NCBI RefSeq assembly: GCF_000970455.1
Contig: NZ_LAJG01000014.1
Location: 682,001-746,000, forward strand
From: Devosia soli
Lineage (GTDB): Bacteria > Pseudomonadota > Alphaproteobacteria > Rhizobiales > Devosiaceae
DNA: 64,000 nt
Direction: 5' to 3'
The position numbers were made by a program, and so were the translations under genes. Positions 16,759-24,903 of this stretch are shown here, one piece after another (the first letter of the stretch is position 1; the number at the start of each line of letters is the position of its first letter). The notes under the pieces were generated by a model. That model was not told the origin of the DNA, ran no database searches, and saw only the letters and a list, made by a program, of their open reading frames with translations.

Positions 16759-19700
16759 ATGTCGATCAAAGCCGCAATCTATCATCTGACGCATTACCGC
16801 TATGACCGCCCTGTTTTCCTGGGTCCGCAGATCATCCGGTTGCAGCCCGCGCCCCATTCTAAAACCAAGGTTCTGAGCCACTCCCTCCGTGTCTCGCCAG
16901 ATCTGCACTTCGTCAACACGCAGCAGGACCCCTATGGTAACTACTTGACGCGCTTCGTTTTTCCCGAGCCGGTCACCGAACTCAAGATCGAAGTCGACCT
17001 CGTCGCGGACATGACGGTCTATAATCCCTTCGACTTCTTCGTCGAGGAATCCGCCGAGACCTGGCCCTTCGAGTATCCCGAGGACCTGCGCGAAGACCTC
17101 TCGATCTATCGCCGCGCCGAGCCGCTTACTCCCGCTCTCTCCCGCTTCCTCGATAATCTCGATAAGCGACCGCGCAACACGGTGACCTTCATCACCGAGC
17201 TCAACGCCAGGCTGCAACAGACGATCAACTACATCGTCCGCATGGAGCCGGGCGTGTGGACACCGGAGGAGACGCTGACAAATGCCAAGGGATCCTGCCG
17301 CGATTCGAGCTGGTTGCTCGTCAACGTCTTGCGTCACCTTGGTTTTGCGGCGCGCTTCGTGTCCGGCTATCTGATCCAGCTCAAGCCCGATCTTGTCGCG
17401 CTGGATGGCCCGGCCGGAACAAGCTACGATTTCACCGACCTCCACGCCTGGTGCGAAGTCTATCTACCCGGCGCGGGGTGGATCGGCCTTGATCCGACCT
17501 CCGGGCTTTTCACGGGCGAGAGCCATGTGCCGCTCGCTGCGACGCCGCATTATCGCAACGCCGCCCCGATTTCGGGCACCGCGACCTTTGCCGAAGTCGA
17601 TTTCGCCTTCGACATGAAAGTGACCCGCGTTGCCGAACACCCTCGCATCACTAAGCCGTTTTCAGACGAAAGCTGGAACCGCCTCAATGCTTTAGGCCAG
17701 AAGGTCGATTCTATCCTGAAAGCTGAAGATGTGCGGCTGACCATGGGGGGCGAGCCGACATTCGTTTCCATCGACGATTTCGAGGCCGACGAATGGAATG
17801 CCGGTGCCGTCGGCCCGACCAAGCGCCGGCTTGCCGATACGCTCATTCGTCGCCTGCGCAAGCGCTTTGCGCCAAACGGCATGCTCCACCATGGCCAGGG
17901 CAAGTGGTACCCCGGAGAAACGCTCCCGCGCTGGACTTTCTCGCTGTTCTGGCGGGTCGACGGCAAGCCCGTCTGGTCCGATGAAAACCTTATCGCCAAG
18001 GAAGGCACCGACTACGGTGTTACGGCAGCGGACGCCGAGGCGCTGACCCGCGCCATCGCCCAAAATCTCGGCATTACCAGCGAAACCATTGCGGCTGCTT
18101 ACGAAGATCCGGGCGAATGGATCCTCAAGGAAGCCAAGCTTCCCGAAAATGTCGATCCCGACAATTCAAAGCTCGCCGATGCCGAAGAACGCGCGCGTAT
18201 TGCCACGGTGTTCAACCGTGGCCTGTCCAATCCCACGGGCTTCGTACTGCCCGTCCAGCGGTGGAACGCCACGGCCACCGGAGCGCGATGGACCACCGAG
18301 CAATGGCGCACCCGCCGAGGCAAATTATATCTTGTCCCCGGGGATAGCGCCGCCGGCTATCGCCTGCCGCTCGGCAGTTTGCGGCATCTGTCGACCACCA
18401 GTTATCCCCATGTCGTTCCAGATGATCCGGGCATCGAGCACCCGCCATTGCCTGAGCCGGCGGAGCTGCTGGTCAGCGCGCGAAACCAGCCGACGACGGG
18501 CTTCATTCCCACGTCCGAAACCCAACAGATCAGCCCGCAGGTCGTTAACGAAATCGACGGAGCGGTACGCACGGCGTTAACGGTTGAGATGCGAGACGGG
18601 CGCCTTTGTGTCTTTCTGCCACCCGTAGCAAAGCTCGAAGATTACCTCGAACTCATCGCAGCCACCGAGGCCGGCGCCAAGTCGATTGGCAAGCCGGTCC
18701 ACGTCGAAGGCTATCCGCCTCCGCACGATCCGCGTCTAAACGTCATTCGGGTCGCGCCTGATCCAGGCGTCATCGAGGTCAACATCCACCCTGCCGCGAG
18801 CTGGGACGATTGCGTCGCCACGACTGACGCCATCTATGAGGAAGCCCGCCAGAGCCGGCTTGGCGCCGACAAATTCATGATCGACGGCAAGCATACCGGT
18901 ACCGGCGGGGGCAATCACGTCGTCGTCGGCGGCGCGACGCCCAATGACAGCCCGTTCCTGCGCCGACCCGATCTTCTCAAGTCGCTGATCCTCCACTGGC
19001 AGCGCCACCCGTCGATGAGCTACCTGTTCTCGGGTCTCTTCATCGGGCCGACAAGCCAGGCCCCGCGCTTCGACGAGGCACGGCACGACAGTCTTTATGA
19101 ACTCGAAATCGCCATGGCCCAGGTACCGGCGCCAAACCAGGGCCAACCGCCCCTGCCCTGGCTGACCGACCGGCTCTTCCGCAATCTCTTGACGGACGTT
19201 ACCGGCAACACCCACCGCTCGGAAATATGTATCGACAAGCTCTATTCCCCGGACGGCCCCACCGGCCGGCTCGGGCTCGTCGAATTCCGTGGCTTTGAAA
19301 TGCCGCCCAATGCCCGCATGAGCCTTGCCCAGCAATTGCTGATCCGGGCCCTCGTCGCGCATTACTGGAAAAATCCTGCGCAGGGCGACCTCGTCCGCTG
19401 GGGTACGACGCTCCATGACCGGTTCATGCTGCCGCACTTCGTCTGGCAGGATTTCCTCGCCATGCTCGCCGAACTTGGCCGCAGCGGCTTCGACTTCGAT
19501 CCTGCTTGGTTCGAAGCCCAGCTCGAGTTCCGCTTCCCCTTCTGTGGCGAAGTCGAAGTCGAAGGCGTAAAACTTGAACTCCGTCAAGCACTTGAGCCCT
19601 GGCACGTCATGGGCGAACAAGGGGCCATCGGCGGCACCGTGCGCTATGTGGATAGCTCCGTAGAACGTCTCCAGGTCAAGCTCACCGCGCCAAATCCCGA

Positions 19701-20085
19701 GCGCTATACCGTCACCTGCAACGAGCGCGCTACGCCGCTGACCGCTACCGGCACCATGGGCACTTCGGTCGCCGGCGTCCGCTTCAAGGCCTGGCAACCC
19801 GCCTCCGGCATGCATCCGACCATGCCGGTTCACGCGCCACTCGTTTTCGACATCTTCGATAAATGGACTGGCAAGGCCATTGGCGGCTGCGTCTATCACG
19901 TCGCTCACCCAGGCGGTCGCAACTACGAGACTTTCCCCGTCAATGGCAACGAGGCCGAGGCACGGCGGCTTGCGCGTTTCGTGCCGCACAATTATACGCC
20001 CGGCACCTATTCCTACCGCCCGGAGCGGCCGGCGGACGAATTTCCGCTCACGCTCGATCTCCGGCGACCGCCCCGGTTCACCTGA
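16759..20085 (+). CDS. Transglutaminase-like / DUF2126 fusion protein
   Basis: 1108-residue cytoplasmic protein of the COG4196 type. The N-terminal ~280 residues are a transglutaminase-like cysteine-protease domain: Cys in GSCRDSSW (about residue 178), His in HAWCEV (about 229), Asp in DPTSGLF. The rest is DUF2126, described in comparative work on amidoligases as a circularly permuted glutamine-synthetase-like ligase, with a Gly-rich hallmark KHTGTGGGNHVVVGG near residue 712. It is followed at five bases by a permuted ATP-grasp/alpha-E protein and another transglutaminase. The set is predicted to make or process a peptide or peptide tag; the real reaction is unknown. Confidence 0.9.
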   Translation: MSIKAAIYHLTHYRYDRPVFLGPQIIRLQPAPHSKTKVLSHSLRVSPDLHFVNTQQDPYGNYLTRFVFPEPVTELKIEVDLVADMTVYNPFDFFVEESAETWPFEYPEDLREDLSIYRRAEPLTPALSRFLDNLDKRPRNTVTFITELNARLQQTINYIVRMEPGVWTPEETLTNAKGSCRDSSWLLVNVLRHLGFAARFVSGYLIQLKPDLVALDGPAGTSYDFTDLHAWCEVYLPGAGWIGLDPTSGLFTGESHVPLAATPHYRNAAPISGTATFAEVDFAFDMKVTRVAEHPRITKPFSDESWNRLNALGQKVDSILKAEDVRLTMGGEPTFVSIDDFEADEWNAGAVGPTKRRLADTLIRRLRKRFAPNGMLHHGQGKWYPGETLPRWTFSLFWRVDGKPVWSDENLIAKEGTDYGVTAADAEALTRAIAQNLGITSETIAAAYEDPGEWILKEAKLPENVDPDNSKLADAEERARIATVFNRGLSNPTGFVLPVQRWNATATGARWTTEQWRTRRGKLYLVPGDSAAGYRLPLGSLRHLSTTSYPHVVPDDPGIEHPPLPEPAELLVSARNQPTTGFIPTSETQQISPQVVNEIDGAVRTALTVEMRDGRLCVFLPPVAKLEDYLELIAATEAGAKSIGKPVHVEGYPPPHDPRLNVIRVAPDPGVIEVNIHPAASWDDCVATTDAIYEEARQSRLGADKFMIDGKHTGTGGGNHVVVGGATPNDSPFLRRPDLLKSLILHWQRHPSMSYLFSGLFIGPTSQAPRFDEARHDSLYELEIAMAQVPAPNQGQPPLPWLTDRLFRNLLTDVTGNTHRSEICIDKLYSPDGPTGRLGLVEFRGFEMPPNARMSLAQQLLIRALVAHYWKNPAQGDLVRWGTTLHDRFMLPHFVWQDFLAMLAELGRSGFDFDPAWFEAQLEFRFPFCGEVEVEGVKLELRQALEPWHVMGEQGAIGGTVRYVDSSVERLQVKLTAPNPERYTVTCNERATPLTATGTMGTSVAGVRFKAWQPASGMHPTMPVHAPLVFDIFDKWTGKAIGGCVYHVAHPGGRNYETFPVNGNEAEARRLARFVPHNYTPGTYSYRPERPADEFPLTLDLRRPPRFT

Positions 20086-20090
20086 ACGCC

Positions 20091-22502
20091 ATGACCAAGC
20101 GGACCTCCGAACCCCGCAGCGCCCCGCGGCCCAGCCCGAGCATCATCTCGGATTATCACTTGCTGCCGGGCGTGCCGGACGAAATGATCGACGCCGCCGG
20201 CAAGCTGCGCCCGGGCTGGGATCGGCTCATGGGCGCCTTCGATTCGCTGGGCTCGGCCGAGCTTGCAGCCCGGTTCGAGCGCGCAGATCAGTATCTGCGC
20301 GACGCCGGCGTGTTCTATCGCAAATATGACGGCGCCGCTGGCAAGGAGCGGGCCTGGCCGCTGGCGCATATCCCTCTTCTCATCGACGAAACCGAATGGC
20401 GCACGCTGTCGCGCGGCCTCATCCAGCGCGTCGAACTGCTCGAACGCATCGTTGCGGATATTTACAGCGACAATCGCCTGGTGCAGGAAGGTCTCTTGCC
20501 GCCAGAGCTGATCGCGCAAAACAGCGAATTTCTGCGGCCGCTTGTTGGTGTTCAACCGACAAACGGGCAGTTTTTGCATTTCTGCGCCTTCGAACTTGGC
20601 CGTGGTCCTGACGGTGGCTGGTGGGTGCTCGGCGATCGCACACAGGCGCCGTCCGGCGCAGGTTTCGCACTGGAAAACCGCGTCGCTACCACACGCGCGC
20701 TGTCCGACGTCTATGGCGAGATGAACATTCATCGGCTCGCCGGCTTCTTCCGCGACTTCCGCGATCACCTCTTCGCTCAGTCGCGACCCGACGGTGGCCG
20801 GGTCGGCATCCTGACGCCGGGCCAACTCAACGAAACCTATTTCGAGCACGCCTATATCGCGCGTTACCTTGGGCTGATGCTGCTCGAAGGCGAAGATCTT
20901 GTCGTCGAGGCGGGCCGGGTTATGGTGCGTACCGTCTCCGGGCTGAAGCCGGTCAGCGTCCTCTGGCGGCGCATGGATGCCAGCTTCGTTGACCCGCTCG
21001 AACTGCGCTACGACAGCCGCATCGGCACGCCCGGCATGGTCGAGGCAGTCCGTTCCGGTTCGATCTCGATGATCAATGCACTCGGCACGGGCATTCTCGA
21101 AACTCGCGCTCTATCGGCCTTCATGCCGCGCCTCTCAAAACACCTTACCGGCGCCGGTCTCGAATTGCCCGAGATCGCCACCTGGTGGTGCGGCCAAGCC
21201 GCTGAGCGCGAATATGTGCTCGACAATTTCGACGCCCTGATGATCGGTCCGGCCTTCGCCACAACCCTGCCCTTCGACGATCTCCGCGGCACTGCGCTTG
21301 GCGGCAGCATGACATCGACGCAGAAAGCCCAGCTCAAGGACCGCATCGCCACCCATGGCCGCCATTATGTCGGCCAGGAGCCGGTGAGGCTATCGACAGC
21401 GCCGGTTTATCAGGAAGGTAAGCTCGAGCCGCGACCAATCACGCTCCGCGTTTTTGCCGCGCGCACCCAGGAAGGCTGGGGCCTGATGCCGGGCGGCTTT
21501 GCCCGCGTCGGTTCAACCCCGGACACAACGGCATTAGCCATGCAGCGCGGTGGACAGGCCGCCGACGTCTGGGTTGTTTCATCAAAGCCCGTCGAGCAGG
21601 TCTCGCTCCTGCCGCAGGAAGGCGACAAGCTGGTCCGCAATTCGGCCGGCAGCCTGCCGAGCCGCGCCGCCGACAACCTAATCTGGCTAGGCCGCTATGC
21701 CGAACGGTGCGAAGCCACGGTCCGCATTCTTCGGGCCTATAACGCCCGCCTCGCAGAACTCTCCAAGCCCGACCTGCCGATCCTGACGCACTGCGCCGAA
21801 TTCTTGAAAAGCATCGATGTCGACGCATCTGAGGCCATGCCGCATGGCCTGCTGCTCTCGATCAACAGCGCCGTTCACAGCGCCGGGCAAATCCGTGACC
21901 GCTTCTCGCCCGACGGGTGGCTCGCCCTCAACGATCTGCAAAAGACCGCTCAACGCTTTGCAACGCGCATCCAGACCGGCGATGATGCGACGCGCGCCAT
22001 GACGGTGCTCCTGCGCAAACTTGCAGGCTTCTCAGGCCTCGTGCATGAAAATATGTACCGCTTTGCCGGCTGGCGCTTCCTCGAGATCGGCCGTCGCCTG
22101 GAGCGCGCCATCCAGATTTCGCGCATTGCCGGCTGGCTGACCGGCGAGGATGCACCCGACGGCTCGCTCGAAATGCTGCTTGAGATCGGCGACAGCGTCA
22201 TGTCCCATCGCCGCCGCTATTCGGTGACCGCAGGCACTCAAAGCGCCATCGACCTTCTCGTTCTCGACCCTCTCAACCCGCGTTCGGTTCTCTTTCAGTT
22301 GACCGAACTCCGCACCCAGCTCGAAGCCCTGCCCGGCGGCATCCGCGACGGCCAACTCTCAACGGTTGCCAAGACCGCATTGCAGCTCCAGACTGCACTC
22401 ATCATCGCGGAGCCACAGGCCGTCACGCCTGAAGAGCTTGAGCGTATCGCCGGCGAGATCGGTCTTCTCGCGAGCCTTGTTGCAGGGCACTACTTCACCT
22501 GA
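20091..22502 (+). CDS. Circularly permuted ATP-grasp protein fused to an alpha-E domain
   Basis: 803 residues from the ATG at 20091, five bases after the preceding stop; the open frame extends into the upstream gene but that part is a shadow. Residues ~1-500 are the circularly permuted ATP-grasp type 2 domain (GVPDEMIDAAGKLRPGW start; NETYFEHAYIARYLG; VLWRRMDASFVDPLELR). Residues ~520-800 are the alpha-helical alpha-E domain (SLPSRAADNLIWLGRYAERCE). In many genomes these are two adjacent proteins, so this is a fusion. It is predicted to form amide bonds with ATP, working with the DUF2126 ligase upstream. The stop overlaps the next start (TGATG). Confidence 0.9.
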   Translation: MTKRTSEPRSAPRPSPSIISDYHLLPGVPDEMIDAAGKLRPGWDRLMGAFDSLGSAELAARFERADQYLRDAGVFYRKYDGAAGKERAWPLAHIPLLIDETEWRTLSRGLIQRVELLERIVADIYSDNRLVQEGLLPPELIAQNSEFLRPLVGVQPTNGQFLHFCAFELGRGPDGGWWVLGDRTQAPSGAGFALENRVATTRALSDVYGEMNIHRLAGFFRDFRDHLFAQSRPDGGRVGILTPGQLNETYFEHAYIARYLGLMLLEGEDLVVEAGRVMVRTVSGLKPVSVLWRRMDASFVDPLELRYDSRIGTPGMVEAVRSGSISMINALGTGILETRALSAFMPRLSKHLTGAGLELPEIATWWCGQAAEREYVLDNFDALMIGPAFATTLPFDDLRGTALGGSMTSTQKAQLKDRIATHGRHYVGQEPVRLSTAPVYQEGKLEPRPITLRVFAARTQEGWGLMPGGFARVGSTPDTTALAMQRGGQAADVWVVSSKPVEQVSLLPQEGDKLVRNSAGSLPSRAADNLIWLGRYAERCEATVRILRAYNARLAELSKPDLPILTHCAEFLKSIDVDASEAMPHGLLLSINSAVHSAGQIRDRFSPDGWLALNDLQKTAQRFATRIQTGDDATRAMTVLLRKLAGFSGLVHENMYRFAGWRFLEIGRRLERAIQISRIAGWLTGEDAPDGSLEMLLEIGDSVMSHRRRYSVTAGTQSAIDLLVLDPLNPRSVLFQLTELRTQLEALPGGIRDGQLSTVAKTALQLQTALIIAEPQAVTPEELERIAGEIGLLASLVAGHYFT

Positions 22503-23380
22503 TGCTCTACGATGTTCGCCTCACCCTGACCTATGACTACGACGCGCCTGTCCACGGTGGGCGGCACCATATTCGCGTCGCACCATCGACAATGCCTGGA
22601 GTGCAGCGCGTCGTTGCTTCCTCCTTGTCTTTTTCTCCTACCCCGCATCGGGTCACGAGCTTCGTCGACTTTTTCGGCAATACGGTCAGTGACGTCACCT
22701 TCGTTGATCCGCACGAAAAGCTCGACATCCGGCTAACTGCTCGCGTCCAGGTTGAAGATCGCCGAGGCCAGGCGGATTTATCCGCAAGCCTTGAAAAGCT
22801 CGGGCTGGAGATTTCCCGCTTCTGGTCGGTTGAACCCGACAGTCCGCAGCATTTTCTGGCCGCCTCGCCACGCGTCCAGATCGTGCCGGCGATCACCGAC
22901 TATGTTCAAACCGTTACGACCAAGGCAGAAACCATCTTTGGCATGGCCATGGCGCTCTGCCTCGCCATTCACAGGGATTTCGAATACGACCCCAAGGCAA
23001 CCGACGTCGAGACCAAGCCGGCTGAAGCCTTCACCTTAAAGAAGGGCGTCTGCCAGGACTTCGCCCACGTCATGATCGCGGGCCTTCGTGGCCTTGGCAT
23101 CCCAGCAGGCTACGTGTCCGGCTTTCTCCGCACCAATCCGCCCGCGGGCAAGGCGCGTTTGGACGGCGCCGATGCCATGCACGCCTGGGTCCGCGTCTGG
23201 TGCGGCACGCATATGGGCTGGATCGAATTTGATCCCACCAATGCCATGGTTGCGGGCGGCGATCACATCGCTATCGGTCACGGTCGAGACTACGCAGACA
23301 TCTCCCCGATCGTCGGCGTTTTGCGCACCCATGGGTCCCATGAGACCCGCCAGTCGGTGGATGTAGTCCGCATCGAATAA
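22502..23380 (+). CDS. Transglutaminase family protein (cysteine peptidase-like)
   Basis: 292 residues. The N-terminal beta domain (bacterial transglutaminase N-terminal region, MLYDVRLTLTYDYDAP) is followed by the catalytic core: Cys in KGVCQDFAHV, His in DAMHAWVRV, Asp in FDPTNAM. These residues are intact, so a peptidase or transpeptidase is expected. No signal peptide is seen, so it is cytoplasmic. It is translationally coupled to the ATP-grasp/alpha-E gene. An EcfG-type promoter for the next gene begins seven bases after its stop. Confidence 0.9.
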   Translation: MLYDVRLTLTYDYDAPVHGGRHHIRVAPSTMPGVQRVVASSLSFSPTPHRVTSFVDFFGNTVSDVTFVDPHEKLDIRLTARVQVEDRRGQADLSASLEKLGLEISRFWSVEPDSPQHFLAASPRVQIVPAITDYVQTVTTKAETIFGMAMALCLAIHRDFEYDPKATDVETKPAEAFTLKKGVCQDFAHVMIAGLRGLGIPAGYVSGFLRTNPPAGKARLDGADAMHAWVRVWCGTHMGWIEFDPTNAMVAGGDHIAIGHGRDYADISPIVGVLRTHGSHETRQSVDVVRIE

Positions 23381-23386
23381 ACCGGC

Positions 23387-23411
23387 GGAACCAAACTCTT
23401 TTCCCTCCGTT
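23387..23411 (+). promoter_or_regulatory. EcfG (general stress sigma) promoter, consensus match
   Basis: GGAAC (23387-23391), 16 bases, then CGTT (23408-23411): an exact match to the EcfG/RpoE2 consensus. It lies 70 bases before a small membrane-protein gene with a good ribosome binding site. Transcription by EcfG is inferred. Confidence 0.8.
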
Positions 23412-23481
23412 CATAGGTCACACAGCGCCGAGCAAGGCGCATTGACCAACAGCTTCGCGACAGCGGAGCGCTGGAGGCAAG

Positions 23482-23649
23482 ATGACACAGGCAGAAATTC
23501 GTGCGCTCGAAAATGCCGGCCGGTCCACCATGGTGTGGAGCGCTGAGGCTTATGACGGCACGACCCACTTTAGCGAAGTCATGCGCGCGCTACTCCCGGC
23601 GACGCTGATCCTTGTCGCTGCTGCGGCGCTGCTTGTGGCGCTTCTTTAA
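23482..23649 (+). CDS. Small single-pass membrane protein (55 residues), unknown function
   Basis: The ATG has GGAGGCAAG directly upstream. The first ~33 residues are polar (starting MTQAEIRALENAGRS); the last ~20 are one hydrophobic helix (ATLILVAAAALLVALL) ending the protein, so it looks tail-anchored. I do not recognise the family. A consensus EcfG promoter upstream and neighbouring stress genes suggest a role in the general stress response envelope programme. Confidence 0.75.
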   Translation: MTQAEIRALENAGRSTMVWSAEAYDGTTHFSEVMRALLPATLILVAAAALLVALL

Positions 23650-23658
23650 CGAGTTCTG

Positions 23659-23678
23659 CTGGGCGTTTCCGCGCCCAG
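23659..23678 (+). terminator. Hairpin after the 55-residue gene
   Basis: CTGGGCG-TTTCCG-CGCCCAG forms a perfect 7-base stem, followed by TTTCC. It is a weak terminator or attenuator before the DUF3309 gene. Confidence 0.5.
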
Positions 23679-23744
23679 TTTCCCTGCCGGACCAGAAATG
23701 GGTCGAACATTGGCGCCGGCAACGCCGTGAGTAAGGAGGGTCTA

Positions 23745-23903
23745 ATGGGACTCGGCACAATTCTAATTATCATTCTCATTCTGCTGTTGATCGGTGCACT
23801 GCCGAGCTGGGGTTACTCCCGCGGTTTCGGCTACTTCCCCTCAGGCATTTTGGGTGTGGTCCTGATTGTGGTGCTGATCCTGGTCCTGATGGGCCGGATT
23901 TAG
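23745..23903 (+). CDS. DUF3309 family small membrane protein
   Basis: 52 residues preceded by a strong TAAGGAGGG site. Two hydrophobic helices (GTILIIILILLLIGALP and GILGVVLIVVLILVLMG) flank a short Gly/Tyr/Trp loop (SWGYSRGFGYFPSG), which is the signature of DUF3309. The function is unknown. It has no obvious EcfG motif of its own and may be read from the promoter at 23387. Confidence 0.88.
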   Translation: MGLGTILIIILILLLIGALPSWGYSRGFGYFPSGILGVVLIVVLILVLMGRI

Positions 23904-23960
23904 TGTCACCCGTCTAGAGGCACGCCGGCCTAGCCGGTCGCCCTGTGCGTAAAGTGCCCA

Positions 23961-24030
23961 GCGAACCGACAGTCGCCCCCCTTTCGGTTCGCGCTTACGC
24001 CCCGATGTGCACGTCACATCGGGGCTTTCT
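23961..24030 (+). terminator. Tandem hairpins with rho-independent terminator after DUF3309
   Basis: The first hairpin is GCGAACCGA (23961-23969) with TCGGTTCGC (23984-23992), nine perfect pairs. The second is GCCCCGATGTG (23999-24009) with CACATCGGGGC (24015-24025), eleven perfect pairs, followed by TTTCTGTTTTT. The second is a textbook terminator. The first has no function I can assign; the pair could also be the 3' end of a small RNA. Confidence 0.85.
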
Positions 24031-24045
24031 GTTTTTCATGCGCGC

Positions 24046-24070
24046 GCAACCAACGTCCTTCTTGGGCGTT
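24046..24070 (+). promoter_or_regulatory. EcfG-type promoter, near consensus
   Basis: GCAAC (24046-24050), 16 bases, CGTT (24067-24070). One base in the -35 box differs from GGAAC. The ATG of the DUF883 gene is 31 bases downstream with GGGAG between, giving a sensible leader. Confidence 0.65.
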
Positions 24071-24100
24071 CTTTAGCAAGCAAAACCGGGAGTATATTAC

Positions 24101-24466
24101 ATGGCCTCGACTACCGACATGGCGCCTTCTGCCGCTCGTAAAGCTGCTGCTAGCGCCGCAGCCCGCGTCACCGAAAAAAGCCGCGAGCAGGAACTGGAAG
24201 CACAGGTTGCCCAGCTTCAGAGCGATCTCAAGTCCATTGGCGAGACGCTCAAGAAACTGACCGGCGACAAAGCAAACGAAGTGCGCGATATCGCGGAAAC
24301 CGAAATCCGTCAGCTCAAGCGCCGTGGCCAGCATATGGTCGAAGAGGCGCAGGACCAAGCTGGCGAATATGAGCAGCAGCTCAAGGAAACCATCCGCGCA
24401 AAGCCGCTGACCGCTGTTGCAACTGCCTTGGGCGTAGGCTTTGTCCTCGCACTACTGACGCGCTGA
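24101..24466 (+). CDS. DUF883 family (ElaB/YqjD-like) membrane-anchored protein
   Basis: 121 residues: an Ala-rich N terminus, a long predicted coiled coil (about residues 28-90, with LEAQVAQLQSDLKSIGETL), then one C-terminal membrane helix (LTAVATALGVGFVLALL). This is the YqjD/ElaB layout; in Escherichia coli such proteins are stationary-phase induced and tie ribosomes to the membrane. The stop overlaps the next gene (TGATG), matching the yqjD-yqjE arrangement. An EcfG-like promoter precedes it. Confidence 0.82.
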   Translation: MASTTDMAPSAARKAAASAAARVTEKSREQELEAQVAQLQSDLKSIGETLKKLTGDKANEVRDIAETEIRQLKRRGQHMVEEAQDQAGEYEQQLKETIRAKPLTAVATALGVGFVLALLTR

Positions 24467-24903
24467 TGCTTGGGCTTTTGATGCCACTTGCAGGCCTTCT
24501 CGGCCTTGAGGTTGAGGGCCTCGGCCAGCGTGTAAAAACGCTGGTCATCGTCTATGCGCTGATCGCTCTATCAGCAGCGATAGGCATGGTATTCCTCATC
24601 GCGGCTGGTTACATCGCTCTTGTTGATGTGATCGGTCTGCTGCCGGCGACATTGGTCATGGCAGGCGCCTTTATTGCGCTTGCATTGCTCTTCTTTATCG
24701 GCCTGTCGATCGGCGAAAGCCGCCGTCGGCGATATATCGCCGAACGCAAACGGACGACGGACGCCAGCGCATATATCACGACTGCAGCGCTAACTGCATT
24801 GCCGTTGCTGTCCCGCTCGTCGCTTCTGGTCAAGCTGGGCATACCAGCTGCTGCCATTACGGCTTTAACCTTGCTGCGCCACAAGAAAGGCTCCGACACC
24901 TAG
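24466..24903 (+). CDS. Phage holin-X family (YqjE-like) membrane protein
   Basis: 145 residues with two central hydrophobic helices (about 28-48 and 57-82) and a further hydrophobic stretch near 110-135. It fits the holin-X/YqjE family named after actinobacterial holins; nothing here suggests a phage. It is translationally coupled to the DUF883 gene. Its stop overlaps the stop of the convergent lipid kinase. Confidence 0.75.
   Translation: MLGLLMPLAGLLGLEVEGLGQRVKTLVIVYALIALSAAIGMVFLIAAGYIALVDVIGLLPATLVMAGAFIALALLFFIGLSIGESRRRRYIAERKRTTDASAYITTAALTALPLLSRSSLLVKLGIPAAAITALTLLRHKKGSDT

Noticed and set aside
18736-19989. 417-codon minus-strand frame opposite DUF2126
   Set aside because: No domain, no ribosome binding site, and complete overlap with a well-supported gene.
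24466-24903. Holin-like gene as a sign of a prophage
   Set aside because: The family is chromosomal and YqjE-like; there are no lysis, capsid or integrase genes nearby, and it is coupled to a DUF883 gene.
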